Assembly (NCBI GenBank): GCA_949130485.1
Contig: OX422191.1
Span: 3,237,840 to 3,301,839, forward strand
Source of the DNA: Agelas oroides
Lineage: Eukaryota > Porifera > Demospongiae > Agelasida > Agelasidae
Length of the DNA: 64,000 nucleotides
Reading direction: 5' to 3'
Under the pieces are notes generated by a model. It was not told where the DNA came from. It ran no database searches and worked only from the letters and a program-made list of their open reading frames with translations. This document shows, piece after piece, positions 1 to 11,700 of this stretch. Both the position numbers and the translations under genes were made by a program. Numbering within the stretch: position 1 is the first letter of the stretch; every line of letters starts with the position of its first letter.

Positions 1-9
1 TCGTACCTC

Positions 10-30
10 TTTGTGCGTTGATTGCACAAA
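10..30. other. Conserved palindrome 1 of the satellite (TTTGTGC-N7-GCACAAA), first copy
   Basis: This is a perfect inverted repeat with 7-bp arms at 10-16 and 24-30 around a 7-nt spacer. It recurs in nearly every F1 monomer at the same phase. Family 2 keeps the core as TGTGC-N7-GCACA, for example near 52345, where the spacer reads GCTTTTT instead of GTTGATT. The arms are conserved while the spacer diverges, which is what a dyad protein-binding site or RNA hairpin would show. A function is not demonstrated. Confidence 0.7.
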
Positions 31-86
31 CGGAGGGTTTGCGTTTTTGGCCTCCCCATTTCCACAGCTTCTTGCTCATATGTAGT

Positions 87-100
87 TTGCATTAGTGCAA
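87..100. other. Conserved palindrome 2 of the satellite (TTGCA-TTAG-TGCAA), first copy
   Basis: A perfect 5-bp inverted repeat with a 4-nt loop that recurs once per monomer in F1 and is retained in F2, for example near 54876. Substitutions occur (TTTACATTAG, TTGTATTAG, GTACAAC), so it is not absolutely conserved. Two monomers near 19939 and 20313 have lost 9 bp precisely here between two GCA copies. Confidence 0.65.
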
Positions 101-3100
101 CTATTGTTCCGTGGTAGGGTTTGCAGCAAATTTAGACGAATTTCCATTGCCGATTCTATGCGGCGATGGTGCAGGAGGAACAATTTTGGAAGCTCGTACC
201 GCTTTGTGTGTTGATTGCACAAACGGAGGGTTTGCGTTTTTGGCCTCCCCATTCCCACAGCTTCTTGCTCATATGTAGTTTGCATTAGTGCAACTATTGT
301 TCCGCGGTGGGGTTTGCAGGGAATTTGGCGAATTTCCATTGCCGATTCTATGCGGCGATGGTGAAGGAGGAACAATTTTTGAAGCTCGTACCGCTTTGTG
401 TGTTGATTGCACAAACGGAGGGTTTGCGTTATTTGGCCTCCCCAATCCCACAGCTTCTTGCTCATATGTAGTTTGCATAAGTGAAACTATTGTTCCGTGG
501 TAGAATTTGCATGGAATTTACGCGAATTTCCATTACCGATCCTATGCTGCGATGGTGCAGTAGGAACAATTTGCAAGCTCGTACCGCTTTGTGCGTTGAT
601 TGCACAAACGGAGGGTTTGCGTTTTTGGCCTCCCGATTCCCACAGCTTCTTGCTCATATGTAGTTTGCATTAGTGCAGCTATTGTTCCGTGGTGGGGTTT
701 GCAGCGAATTTAGGCGAATTTCCATTACCGATTCTATGCGGCGATGGTGCAGGAGGAACAATTTGCAAGCTAGTACCGCTTTGTGCGTTGATTGCACAAA
801 CGGAGTGTTTGCGTTTTTGGCCTCCCCATTCCCACAGCTTCTTGCTCATATGTAGTTTGCATTAGTGCAGCTATTGTTCCGTGGTGGGGTTTGCAGCGAA
901 TTTAGGCGAATTTCCATTGCCGATTCTATGCGGCGATGGTGCAGGAGGAACAATTTGCAAGCTAGTACCGCTTTGTGCGTTGATTGCACAAACGGAGTGT
1001 TTGCGTTTTTGGCCTCCCCATTCCCACAGCTTCTTCCTCATATGTAGTTTGCATTAGTGCAACTATTGTTCCGAGGTGGGGTTTGCTGCGAATTTAGGCG
1101 AATTTGCATTGCCGATTCTATGCGGCGATGGTGCAGGAGGAACAATTTGCAAGCTCGTACCTCTTTGTGCGTTGATTGCACAAACGGAGGGTTTGCGTTT
1201 TTGGCCTCCCCATTCCCACAGCTTCTTGCTCATATGTAGTTTGCATTAGTGCAACTATTGTTCCGTGGTGGGGTTTGCAGCGAATTTAGGCGAATTTCCA
1301 TTGCCGATTCTATGCGGCGATGGTGCAGGAGGAACAATTTGCAAGCTCGTACCGCTTTGTGCGTTGATTGCACAAACGGTGGGTTTGCGTTTTTGGCCTC
1401 TCCATTCCCACATCATCTTCCTCATATGTAGTTTGCATTAGTGCAACTATTTGTCCGTGGTAGGGTTTGCAGGGCATTCACGCGAATTTCGATTGCCGAT
1501 CCTAAGCTGCGATGGTGCAAGAGGAACAATTTCCAAGCTCGTACCTCTTTGTGCGTTGATTGCACAAACGGAGGGTTTGCGTTTTTGGCCTCCCCATTCC
1601 CACAGCTTCTTCCTCATATGTAGTTTGCATTAGTGCAACTATTGTTCCGTGGTGGGGTTTGCAGCGAATTTAGGCGAATTTCCATTGCAGATTCTATGCG
1701 GCGATGGTGCAGGAGGAACAATTTGCAAGCTCGTACCGCTTTGTGCGTTGATTGAACAAACGTAGGATTTGCGTTTTTGGCCTCCCCATTCCCACAGCTT
1801 CTTGCTCATATGTAGTTTGCATTAGTGCAACTATTGTTCCGTGGTGGAGTTTGCAGCGAATTTAGGCGAATTTCTATTGCCGATTCTATGCGGCGATGGT
1901 GCAGGAGGAACAATTTGCAAGCTCGTACCTCTTTGTGCGTTGATTGCACAAACGGAGGGTTTGCGTTCTTGGCCTCCCCATTCCCACAGCTTCTTCCTCA
2001 AATGTAGTTTGCATTAGTGCAACTATTGTTCCGTGGTGGGGTTTGCAGCGAATTTAGTCGAATTTCCATTGCCGATTCTATGCGGCGATGGTGCAGGAGG
2101 AACAATTTGCAAGCTCGTACCGCTTTGTGCGTTGATTGCACAAACGTAGGATTTGTGTTTTTGGCCTCCCCATTCCCACAGCTTCTTGCTCATATGTAAT
2201 TTGCATTAGTGCAACTATTGTTCCGTGGTGGGGTTTGCAGCGAATTTAGGCGAATTTCCATTGCCGATTCTATGCGGCGATGGTGCAGGAGGAACAAGTT
2301 GCTAGCTCGTACCGCTTTGTGCGTTGATTGCTCAAACGGAGGGTTTGCGTTTTTGGCCTCCCCATTCCCACAGCTTCTTCTTCATATGTAGTTTGCATTA
2401 GTGCAACTATTGTTCCGAGGTGGGGGTTGCAGCGAATTTAGGCGAATTACCATTAACGATTCTATGAGGCGATAGTGCAGGAGGAAAAATTCGCAAGCTA
2501 GTACCGCTTTGTGCGTTGATTGCACAAACGGAGGGTTTGCGTTTTTGGCCTCTCCATTCCCACATCATGTTCCTCATATGTAGTTTGCATTAGTGCAACT
2601 ATTGGTCCGCGGTAGGGTTTGCAGGGCATTTACGCGAATTTCCATTGCCGATCCTAATCTGCGATGGTGCAAGAGGAACAATTTCCAAGCTCGTACCTCT
2701 TTGTGCATTGATTGCACAAACGGAGGGTTTGCGTTTTTGGCCTCTCCATTCCCACAGCTTCTTCCTCATATGTAGTTTGAATTAGTGCAACTATTGGTCC
2801 GTGGTAGGGTTTGCAGGGCATTTACGCGAACTTCCATTGCCGATCCTATGCTGCGATGGTGCAAGAGGAACAATTTCCAAGCTCGTACCTCTTTGCGCGT
2901 TGATTGCACAAATGGAGGGTTTGCGTTTTTGGCCTCCCCATTTCCACAGCTTCTTGCTCATATGTAGTTTGCATTAGTGCAACTATTGTTCCGTGGTGGG
3001 GTTTGCAGCAAATTTAGGCGAATTTCCATTGCCGATTTTATGCGGCGATGGTGCATGAGGAACAATTTTGGAAGCTCGTACCGCTTTGTGTGTTGATTGC

Positions 3101-6100
3101 ACAAACGGAGGGTTTGCGTTTTTGGCCTCCCCATTCCCACAGCTTCTTGCTCATATGTAGTTTGCATTAGTACAACTATTGTTCCGAGGTGGGGTTTGCA
3201 GCGAATTTAGGCGAATTACCATTAACGATTCTATGCGGCGATTGTGCAGGAGGAACAATTCGCAAGCTAGTTCCGCTTTGTGAGTTGATTGCACAAACGG
3301 ATGGTTTGCGTTTTTGGCCTCCCCATTCCCACAGCTTCTTGCTCATATGTAGTTTGCATTAGTGCAACTATTGTTCCGTGGTGGGGTTTGCAGGGATTTT
3401 GGCGAATTTCCATTGCCGATTCTATGCGGCGATGGTGAAGGAGGAACAATTTTGGAAGCTCGTACCGCTTTGTGTGTTGATTGCACAAACGGAGGGTTTG
3501 CGTTATTTGGCCTCCCCCATCCCACAGCTTCTTGCTCATATGTAGTTTGCATAAGTGAAACTAATGTTCCGTGGTAGGATTAGCAGGGAATTTAAGCGAA
3601 TTTCCATTGCCGATCCTATGCTGCGATGGTGCAGTAGGAACAATTTGCAAGCTCGTACCGCTTTGTGCGTTGATTGCACAAACGGAGGGTTTGCGTTTTT
3701 GGCCTCCCCATTCCCACAGCTTCTTGCTTATATGTAGTTTGTATTAGTGCAGCTATTGTTCCGAGGTGGGGTTTGCAGCGAATTTAGGCGAATTTCCATT
3801 GCCGATTCTATGCCGCGATGGTGCAGGAGGAACAATTCGCAAGCTAGTACCGCTTTGTGCGTTGATTGCACAAACGGAGGGTTTGCATTTTTGGCCTCTC
3901 CATTCCCACATCATCTTCCTCATATGTAGTTTGCATTAGTGCAACTATTGGTCCGTGGTAGGATTTGCAGGGCATTTACGCGAATTTCCATTGCCGATCC
4001 TAAGCTGCGATGGTGCAAGAGGAACAATTTCCAAGCTCGTACCTCTTTGTGCGTTGATTGCACAAACAGAGGGTTTGCGTTTTTGGCCTCCCCATTCCCA
4101 CAGCTTCTTCCTCATATGTAGTTTGCATTAGTGCAACTATTGATCCGTGGTAGGGTTTGCAGGGCATTTACGCGAATTTCCATTGCCGATTCTATGCTGC
4201 GATGGTGCAAGAGGAACAATTTCCAAGCTCGTACCTCTTTGTGCGTTGATTGCACAAACGGAGGGTTTGCGTTTTTGGCCTCCCCATTTCCACAGCTTCT
4301 TGCTCATATGTAGTTTGCATTAGTTCAACTATTGTTCCGTGGTAAGTTTTGCAGCAAATTTAGGCGAATTTCCAATGCCGATTCTATGCGGCGATGGTGC
4401 AGTAGGAACAATTTTGGAAGCTCGTACCGCTTTGTGTGTTGATTGCACAAACGGAGGGTTTGCGTTATTTGGCCTCCCCATTCCCACAGCTTCTTGCTCA
4501 TATGTAGTTTGCATTAGTGCAACTATTGTTCTGAGGTGGTGTTTGCAGCGAATTTAGGCGAATTTCCATTACCGATTCTATGCGGCGATTGTGCAGGAGG
4601 AACAATTCACAAGCTAGTACAGCTTTGCGCGTTGATTGCACAAACGGAGGGTTTGTGTTTTTGGCCTCTCTGTTCCCACAGCTTCTTGCTCATATGTAGT
4701 TTGCATTAGTGAAACTATTGTTCCGTGGTAGGATTTGCAGGTTATTTACGCGAATTTCCATTGCCGATCCTATGCTGCGATGGTGCAGGAGGAACAATTT
4801 GCAAGCTCGTACCGCTTTGTGCGTTGATTGCACAAACGGAGTGTTTGCGTTTTTGGCCTCCCCATTCCTACAGCTTCTTGCTCATATGTAGTTTGTATTA
4901 GTGCAACTATTGTTCCGAGGTGGGGTTTGCAGCGAATTTAGGCGAATTTCCATTGCCGATTCTATGCCGCGATGGTGCAGGAGGAACAATTCGCAAGCTA
5001 GTGCCGCTTTGTGCGTTGATTGCACAAACGGAGGGTTTGCGTTTTTGGCCTCTCCATTCCCACATCATCTTCCTCATATGTAGTTTGCATTAGTGCAACT
5101 ATTGTTCCGTGGTAGGATTTGCAGGGAAATTACGCGAATTTCCATTGCCGATCCTATGCTGCGATGGTGCATGAGGAACAATTTGCAAACTCGTACCGCT
5201 TTGTGCGTTGATTGCACAAACGGAGGGTTTGCGTTATTTGGCCTCCCCATTCCCACAGCTTCTTGCTCATATGTAGTTTGCATTAGTGCAACTATTGTTC
5301 CGTGGTGGGGTTTGCAGCGAATTTAGGCGAATTTCCATTGCCGATTCTATGCCGCGATGGTGCAGGAGGAACAATTCGCAAGCTCGTACCGCTTTGTGCG
5401 TTGATTGCACAAACGGAGGGTTTGCGTTTTTGGCCTCTCCACTCCCACATCATCTTCCTCATATGTAGTTTGCATAAGTGCAACTATTGGTCCGTGGTAG
5501 GGTTTGCAGGGCATTTACGCGAATTTTTCATTGCCGATTATAAGCTGCGATGGTGCAAGAGGAACAATTTCCAAGCTCGTACCTCTTTATGCGTTGATTG
5601 CACAAACAGAGGGTTTGCGTTTTTGGCCTCCCCATTCCCACAGCTTCTTCCTCATATGTAGTTTGCATTAGTACAAATACTGGTCCGTGGTCGGGTTTGC
5701 AGGGCATTTACGCTAATTTCCATTGCCGATCCTATGCTGCGATTGTGCAAGAGGAACAATTTCCAAGCTCGTACCTCTTTGTGCGTTGATTGCACAAACG
5801 GAGGGTTTGCGTTTTTGGCCTCCCCATTTCCGCAGCTTCTTGCTCATATGTAGTTTGCATTAGTGCAACTATTGTTCCATGGTAGGGTTTGCAGCAAATT
5901 TAGGCGAATTTCCATTGCCGATTCTATGCGGCGATGGTGCAGGAGGAACAATTTTGGAAGCTCGTACCGCTTTGTGTATTGATTGCAGAAACGGAGGGTT
6001 TGCGTTTTTGGCCTCCCCATTCCCACAGCTTCTTGCTCATATGTAGTTTGCATTAGTGCAACTATTGTTCCCTGGTGGGGTTTGCAGGGAATTTGGCGAA

Positions 6101-9100
6101 TTTCCATTGCCGATTCTATGCGGCGATGGTGAAGGAGGAACAAATTTGGAAGCTCGTACCGCTTTGTGTTTTGATTGCACAAACGGAGGGTTTGCGTTTT
6201 TGGCCTCCCCATTCCCACAGCTTCTTGCTCATATGTAGATTGCATTAGTGCAACTGTTGTTCCTTGGTGGGGTTTGCAGCGAATTTAGGCGAATTTCCAT
6301 TGCCGATTCTATGCTGCGATGGTGCAGGAGGAACAAACTTGGAAGCTCGTTTCGCGTTGTGCGTTGATTGCACAAACGGAGGGTTTGCGTTTTTGGCCTA
6401 CCCATTCCCACAGCTTCTTGCTCATATGTAGTTTGCATTAGTGCAACTATTGTTCCGTGGTGGGGTTTGCATCAAATATAGGCGAATTTCCATTGCTATT
6501 CTATGCGGCGTTGGTGCAGGAGGAACAACTTCCAAGCTCGTACCGATTTGTGCGTTGATTGCACAAACGGAGGGTTTGCCTATTTGGCCTCCCCATTCAC
6601 ACAGCTTCTTGCTCATATGTAGTTTGCATTAGTGCAACTATTGTCTCGTGGTGGGGTTTGCATCGAATATAGGCGAATTTCCATTGCTATTCTATGCGGC
6701 GTTGGTGCAGGAGGAACAACTTCCAAGCTCGTACCGATTTGTGCGTTGATTGCACAAACGGAGGGTTTGCCTATTTGGCCTCCCCATTCACACAGCTTCT
6801 TGCTCATATGTAGTTTGCATTAGTGCAACTATTGTCTCGTGGTGGGGTTTGCAGCGAATTTAGGCGAATTTCCATTGCCGATCCTATGCTGCGATGGTGC
6901 AGGAGGAACAATTTCCAAGCTCGTACCTCTTTGTGCGTTGATTGCACAAACGGAGGGTTTGCGTTTTTGGCCTCCCCATTTCCACAGCTTCTTGCTGATA
7001 TGTAGTTTGCATTAGTGCAACTATTGTTCCGTGGTGGGGTTTGCAGTGAATTTGGCGAATTTCCATTGCCGATTTTATGCGGCGATGGTGCTGGAGGAAC
7101 AAATTTGGAAGCTCGTGTCGCATTGTGTGTTGATTGCACAAACGGAGGGTTTGCGTTTTTGGCCTCCCCATTCCCACAGCTTCTTGCTCATATGTAGTTT
7201 ACATTAGTGAAACTATTGTTCCGAGGTGGGGTTTGCAGCGAATTTAGGCGAATTTCCATTACCGATTCTATGCGGCGATGGTGCAGGAGGAACAATTCGC
7301 AAGCTAGTACCGCTTTGTGCGTTGATTGCACAAACGGAGGGATTGCGTTTTTGGCCTCCCCATTCCCACAGGTTCTTGCTCATATGTAGTTTGCATTAGT
7401 GCAACTATTGTTCCGTGGTGGCGTTTGCAGTGAATTTAGGCGAATTTCCATTGCCGATTCTATGCGGCGATGGTGCATGAGGAACAATTTTGGAAGCTCG
7501 TACCGCTTTGTGTGTTGATTGCACAAACGGAGGGTTTGCGTTTTTGGCCTACCCAATCCCGCAGCTTCTTGCTCATATGTAGTTTGCATTAGTGCAACTA
7601 TTGTTCCGAGGTGGTGTTTGCAGCGAATTTAAGCGAATTTCTATTACCAATTCTATGCGGCGATTGTGCAGGAGGAACAATTTGCAAGCTCGTAACGCTT
7701 TGTGCGTTTATTGCACAAACGGATGGTTTGCGTTTTTGGCCTCCCCTTTCCCACAGCTTCTTGCTCAAATGTAGTTTCCATTAGTGCAACTATTGTTCCG
7801 TGGTGGAGTTTGAAGCGAATTTAGGTGAATTGCCATTGCCGATTCTATGCGGCGATGGTGCAGGAGGAACAATTTCCAAGCTAGTACCGCTTTGTACGTT
7901 GATTGCACAAACGGAGGGTTTCCGTTTTTGGCCTCCCCAATCCCATAGCTTCTTGCTGATATGTAGTTTGCATTAGTGCAACTATTGTTCCGAGGTGGGG
8001 TTTGCAGCGAATTTAGGCGAATTTCCATTACCGATTCTATGCGGCGATGGTGCAGGAGGAACAATTCGCAAGCTAGTACCGCTTTGTGCGTTGATTGCAC
8101 AAACGAAGGGTTTGCGTTTTTGGCCTCCCCATTCCCACAGCTTCTTGCTCATATGTAGTTTACATTAGTGGAACTATTGTTCCGAGGTGGGGTTTGCAGC
8201 GAATTTAGGCGAATTTCCATTGCCGATTCTATGCGGCGATGGTGCAGGAGGAACAATTCGCAAGTTAGTACCGCTTTGTGCGTTGATTGCACAAACGGAG
8301 GGTTTGCGTTTTTGGCCTCTCCATTCCCACATCATCTTCCTCATATGTAGTTTGCATTAGTGCAACTATTGGTCCGTTGTGGGGTTTGCATCGAATTTAG
8401 GCGAATTTCCATTGCCGATTCTATGCGGCGATGGTGCAGGAGGAACAACTTCCAAGCTCGTACAGCATTGTGCGTTGATTGCACAAACGGAGGGATTGCG
8501 TTTTTGGCCTCCCCATTCCCACAGCTTCTTGCTCATATGTAGTTTGCATTAGTGCAACTATTGTTCCGAGGTGGGGTTTGCAGCGAATTTAGGCGAATTA
8601 CCATTAACGATTATATGCGGCGATTGTGCAGGAGGAACAATTCGCAAGCTAGTACCGCTTTGTGCGTTGATTGCACAAACGGAAGGTTTGCGCTTTTGGC
8701 CTCTCTATTCCCACAGCTTCATGCTCATATGTAGTTTGTATTAGTGCAACTATTGTTCCGTGGTGGGGTAGCAGCGAATTTAGGCGAATTTCCATTGCCG
8801 ATTCTTTGCGGCGATGGTGCAGGAGAAACAATTTGCAAGCTCGTACCGCTTTGTGCGTTGATTGCACAAACGGAGAGTTGGCGTTTTTGGCCTCCCCATT
8901 CCCACAGCTTCTTGCTCATATGTAGTTTGCATTAGTGCAACTATTGTTCCGTGGTGGGGTTTGCAGTGAATTTGGCGAATTTCCATTGCCGATTTTATGC
9001 GGCGATTGTGCAGGAGGAACAAATTTGGAAGCTCGTGTCGCGTTGTGTGTTGATTGCACAAACGGAGGGTTTGCGTTTTTGGCCTCCCCATTCCCACAGC

Positions 9101-11259
9101 TTCTTGCTCATATGTAGTTTACATTAGTGAAACTATTGTTCCGAGGTGGGGTTTGCAGCGAATTTAGGCGAATTGCCATTACCGATTCTATGCGGCGATG
9201 GTGCAGGAGGAACAATTCGCAAGCTAGTACCGCTTTGTGCGTTGATTGCACAAACGGAGGGTTTGCGTTTTTGGCCTCCCCATTCCCACAGCTTCTTGCT
9301 CATATGTAGTTTGCATTAGTACAACTATTGTTCCGAGGTGGGGTTTGCAGCGCATTTAGGCGAATTTCCATTAACGATTCTATGCTGCGATGGTGCAGGA
9401 GGAAGAATTCGCAAGCTAGTACCGCTTTGTGCGTTGATTGCACAAACGGAGGGTTTGCGTTTTTGGCCTCTCTATTCCCACAGCTTCTTGCTCAAATATA
9501 GTTTGCATTAGTGTAACTATTGTTCCGTGGTAGGATTTGCAGGGAATTTACGCGAATTTCCATTGCCGATTCTATGCTGCGATGGTGCAGGAGGAACAAT
9601 TTTCAAGCTAGTACCGCTTTGTGCGTTGATTGCACAAACGGAAGATTTGCGTTTTTGGCCTCCCCATTCCCACAGCTTCTTGCTCATATGTAGTTTGCAT
9701 TAGTGCATCTATTGTTCCGTGGTGGGGTTTGCAGCGAATTTAGGCGAATTTCCATTGCCGATTCTATGCGGCGATTGTGCAGGAGAAACAATTTTGGAAG
9801 CTCGTGTCGCGTTGTGCGTTGATTGCACAAACGGAGGGTTTGCGTTTTTGGCCTCCCCATTTCCACAGCTTCTTGCTCATATGTAGTTTGCATTAGTGCA
9901 ACTATTGTTCCGTGGTGGGGTTTGCATCGAATTTAGGCGAATTTCCATTGCCGATTCTATGCGGCGATGGTGCAGGAGGAACAACTAACAAGCTCGTACC
10001 GCATTGTGCGTTGATTGCACAAACGGAGGGATTGCGTTTTTGGCCTCCCCATTCCCACAGCTTCTTGCTCAAATGTAGTTTGCATTAGTGCAACTATTGT
10101 TCCGAGGTTGGGTTTGCAGCGAATTTAGGCGAATTTCCATTGCCGATTCTATGCGTCGATGGTGCAGGAGAAATAATTTGCAAGCTAGTACCGCTTTGTG
10201 CGTTGATTGCACAAACGGAGGGTTTGCGTTTTTGGCCTCCCCATTCCAACAGGTTCTTGCTCATATGCAGTTTGCATTAGTGCAACTATTATTCCGTGGT
10301 GGGGTTTGCAGCGAATTTAGGCGAATTTCCATTGCCCATTCTATGCGGCGATGGTGCAGGAGGAATAATTTTGGAAGCTCGTACCGCTTTGTGTGTTGAT
10401 TGCACAAACGGAGGGCTTGCGTTTTTGGCCTCCCCATTCCCACAGATTTTTGCTCATATGTAATTTGCATTAGTGCAACTATTGTTCCGTGGTGGGGTTA
10501 GCAGCGAATTTAGGCGAATTTCCATTGCCGATTGTATGCGGCTATGGCGCAGGAGGAACAATTTCCAAGGTAGTACCGATTTGTGCGTTGATTGCACAAA
10601 CGGAGGGTTTGCGTTTTTGGCCTCCCCATTCCCACAGGTTCTTGCTCATATGCAGTTTGCATTAGTGCAACTATTGTTCCGTGGTGGGGTTTGCAGCGAA
10701 TTTAGGCGAATTTCCATTGCCGATTCTATGCGGCGATTGTGCAGGAGAAACAATTTGCAAGCTAGTACCGCTTTGTGCGTTGATTGCACAAACAGAGGGT
10801 TTGCGTTTTTGGCCTACCCAATCCCGCAGCTTCTTGCTCATATGTAGTTTGCATTAGTGCAACTATTGTTCCGAGGTGGTGTTTGCAGCGAATTTAAGCG
10901 AATTTCTATTACCGATTCTATGCGGCGATTGTGCAGAAGAAACAATTAGCAAGCTAGTACAGCTTTGTGCGTTGATTGCACAAACGGAGGGTTTGCGTTT
11001 TTGGCCTCCACATTCCCACAGCTTCTTGCTCATATGTAGTTTGCATTAGTGCAACTATTGTTCCGTGGTGGGGTTTGCAGCGAATGTAGGCGAAATTCCA
11101 TTGCCGATTCTATGCGGCGATGGTGCAGGAGGAACAATTCGCAATCTAGTACCGCTTTGTGCGTTGATTGCACAAACGGAGTGTTTGCGTTTTTGGCCTC
11201 CCCATTCCCACAGCTTCTTGCTCATATGTAGTTTGTATTAGTGCAACTATTGTTCCGAG

Positions 11260-11405
11260 CGATGCTCGCAAGGGCCGCCCCTTCCGCGCCGGGGGCCGCC
11301 GCGCCGGCCCGCTCGTGCGGCGTGTTCGAGCACATGCCGTTCCGCGGGGGGCAGTTTGACGCCGTCCTGTGCGGGTACTCGCTGCGCGACGCGATCAGCC
11401 TGCGC
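11260..11405 (+). pseudogene. Fragment of UbiE/COQ5-type SAM-dependent methyltransferase, prokaryote-like
   Basis: In the frame with codons starting at 11262, the translation begins MLARAA and includes HMPFRGGQFDAVLCGYSLRD followed by AISLR. This matches the UbiE/MenG/COQ5 quinone C-methyltransferase pattern (ML..A, then (L/M)PF.D..FDAV.CGY.LRD). Family members are about 230-260 residues long. Only about 48 residues lie here, starting just after the SAM-binding glycine motif and ending before the RVLKPGG segment, so the fragment cannot be functional. Its high GC content is unlike the flanking satellite and fits a bacterial or archaeal donor, for example a symbiont. The family is supported by motifs only; the donor is inference. 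Confidence 0.6.
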
Positions 11406-11512
11406 GCTCCAAGGTGGGCGGAGGGTTCGGACGAAAGCTCATCAGCACCGACAGGACCAACCTCTCGCTGTTGGGGGGCATCAACTTCGCGAACATAAAG
11501 TTCCGATCCGGG
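11406..11512 (+). pseudogene. GC-rich fragment, possibly from an outer-membrane beta-barrel protein
   Basis: In a different frame from the methyltransferase piece (codons from 11408), the translation reads SKVGGGFGRKLISTDRTNLS followed by LLGGINFANIKF. The alternating pattern and the R-K-L-I-x-T-D-R-x-x-L-S-L-x-G-G spacing are reminiscent of DUF481-like bacterial outer-membrane proteins. The match is from memory and weak. The reading frame changes between this piece and its left neighbour, which supports a junction near 11406. It could equally be an unrelated coding fragment or a chance open frame in GC-rich DNA. Confidence 0.22.
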
Positions 11513-11573
11513 GATGGCGCGTGCCTCGCGCAGGGACGATCGGGGCGGCAGGACGGGGCGGCGGCGCCTTCAC

Positions 11574-11700
11574 GCAACACAGGACATTACTTTCATCAGT
11601 GAAAATCACATCACTGAAAGATTCATGAGTAGGCCGGGACCGACGAAGCGGAACAACTCGAATTGTTCGAAAGCAGGAGAAAAATTCCGCGGAAGCCTGC
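11574..11700 (-). pseudogene. Possible Tc1/mariner-like transposase fragment
   Basis: On the minus strand, reading from 11699 downwards, the frame contains HESFSDVIFTDESNVLC at about 11627-11574. The block F-x-D-V-I-F-T-D-E-S resembles the conserved segment around a catalytic aspartate in Tc1/mariner DDE transposases (commonly VIFTDES or VLWSDES). The fragment is about 40 residues against a usual 330-350, and it is fused at one end to satellite and at the other to GC-rich DNA. Base composition differs from the neighbouring GC-rich pieces, so it is probably a separate source fragment, perhaps of host origin. Recognition rests on this single motif. Confidence 0.35.

Larger units (their letters stand above)
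1..11259 (+). repeat. F1 192-bp satellite array, segment A (~58.6 monomers)
   Basis: Head-to-tail monomers recur every 192 bp, shown by the recurring GTGCAACTATTG at 289, 673 (as GTGCAGCTATTG), 865, 1057, 1249 and onward. All are in the same orientation and differ by scattered substitutions. The monomer is moderately AT-rich and carries fixed landmarks: TTGCATTAGTGCAA, a CCGTGG or CCGAGG variant block, TGTGCG...GCACAAAC, a GGCCTCCCC block and CTCATATGTAG. Subtypes alternate irregularly, for example GGTGGGG versus GGTAGGG and CTTGCTC versus CTTCCTC. Some monomers are 191 bp (starting at 6441 and 6632) and others 193 bp. One plus-strand frame is open from TAG to TAG across 63 codons, but it has no conserved ATG near its start. 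The segment ends abruptly at CCGAG where foreign DNA begins. This is satellite DNA; a centromeric or heterochromatic role is inference. Confidence 0.98.
11260..11700. other. 441-bp foreign mosaic insertion in the satellite
   Basis: The satellite stops after CCGAG at 11259 and resumes with GTGGGGTTTGC at 11701, exactly the next expected bases, so the insertion neither removes nor duplicates satellite sequence. Monomer starts at 11241 and 11874 are 633 bp apart, which is 192 plus 441. The first ~320 bp are very GC-rich compared with the satellite and the last ~120 bp are near balanced. The insert seems to be several unrelated pieces: a UbiE-like methyltransferase piece (11260-11405), a piece that may encode beta-barrel-like residues (11406-11512), a GC-rich unassigned piece (about 11513-11575), and a piece whose minus strand resembles a Tc1/mariner transposase (11574-11700). 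No terminal inverted repeat, poly(A) or target duplication is visible. Capture of filler DNA during break repair or an assembly chimera are the two main explanations. Confidence 0.85.

Noticed and set aside
11270..11520. A complete bacterial gene in the mosaic insertion
   Set aside because: The recognisable methyltransferase part is only about 48 residues and the frame changes at about 11406. Only fragments are present.
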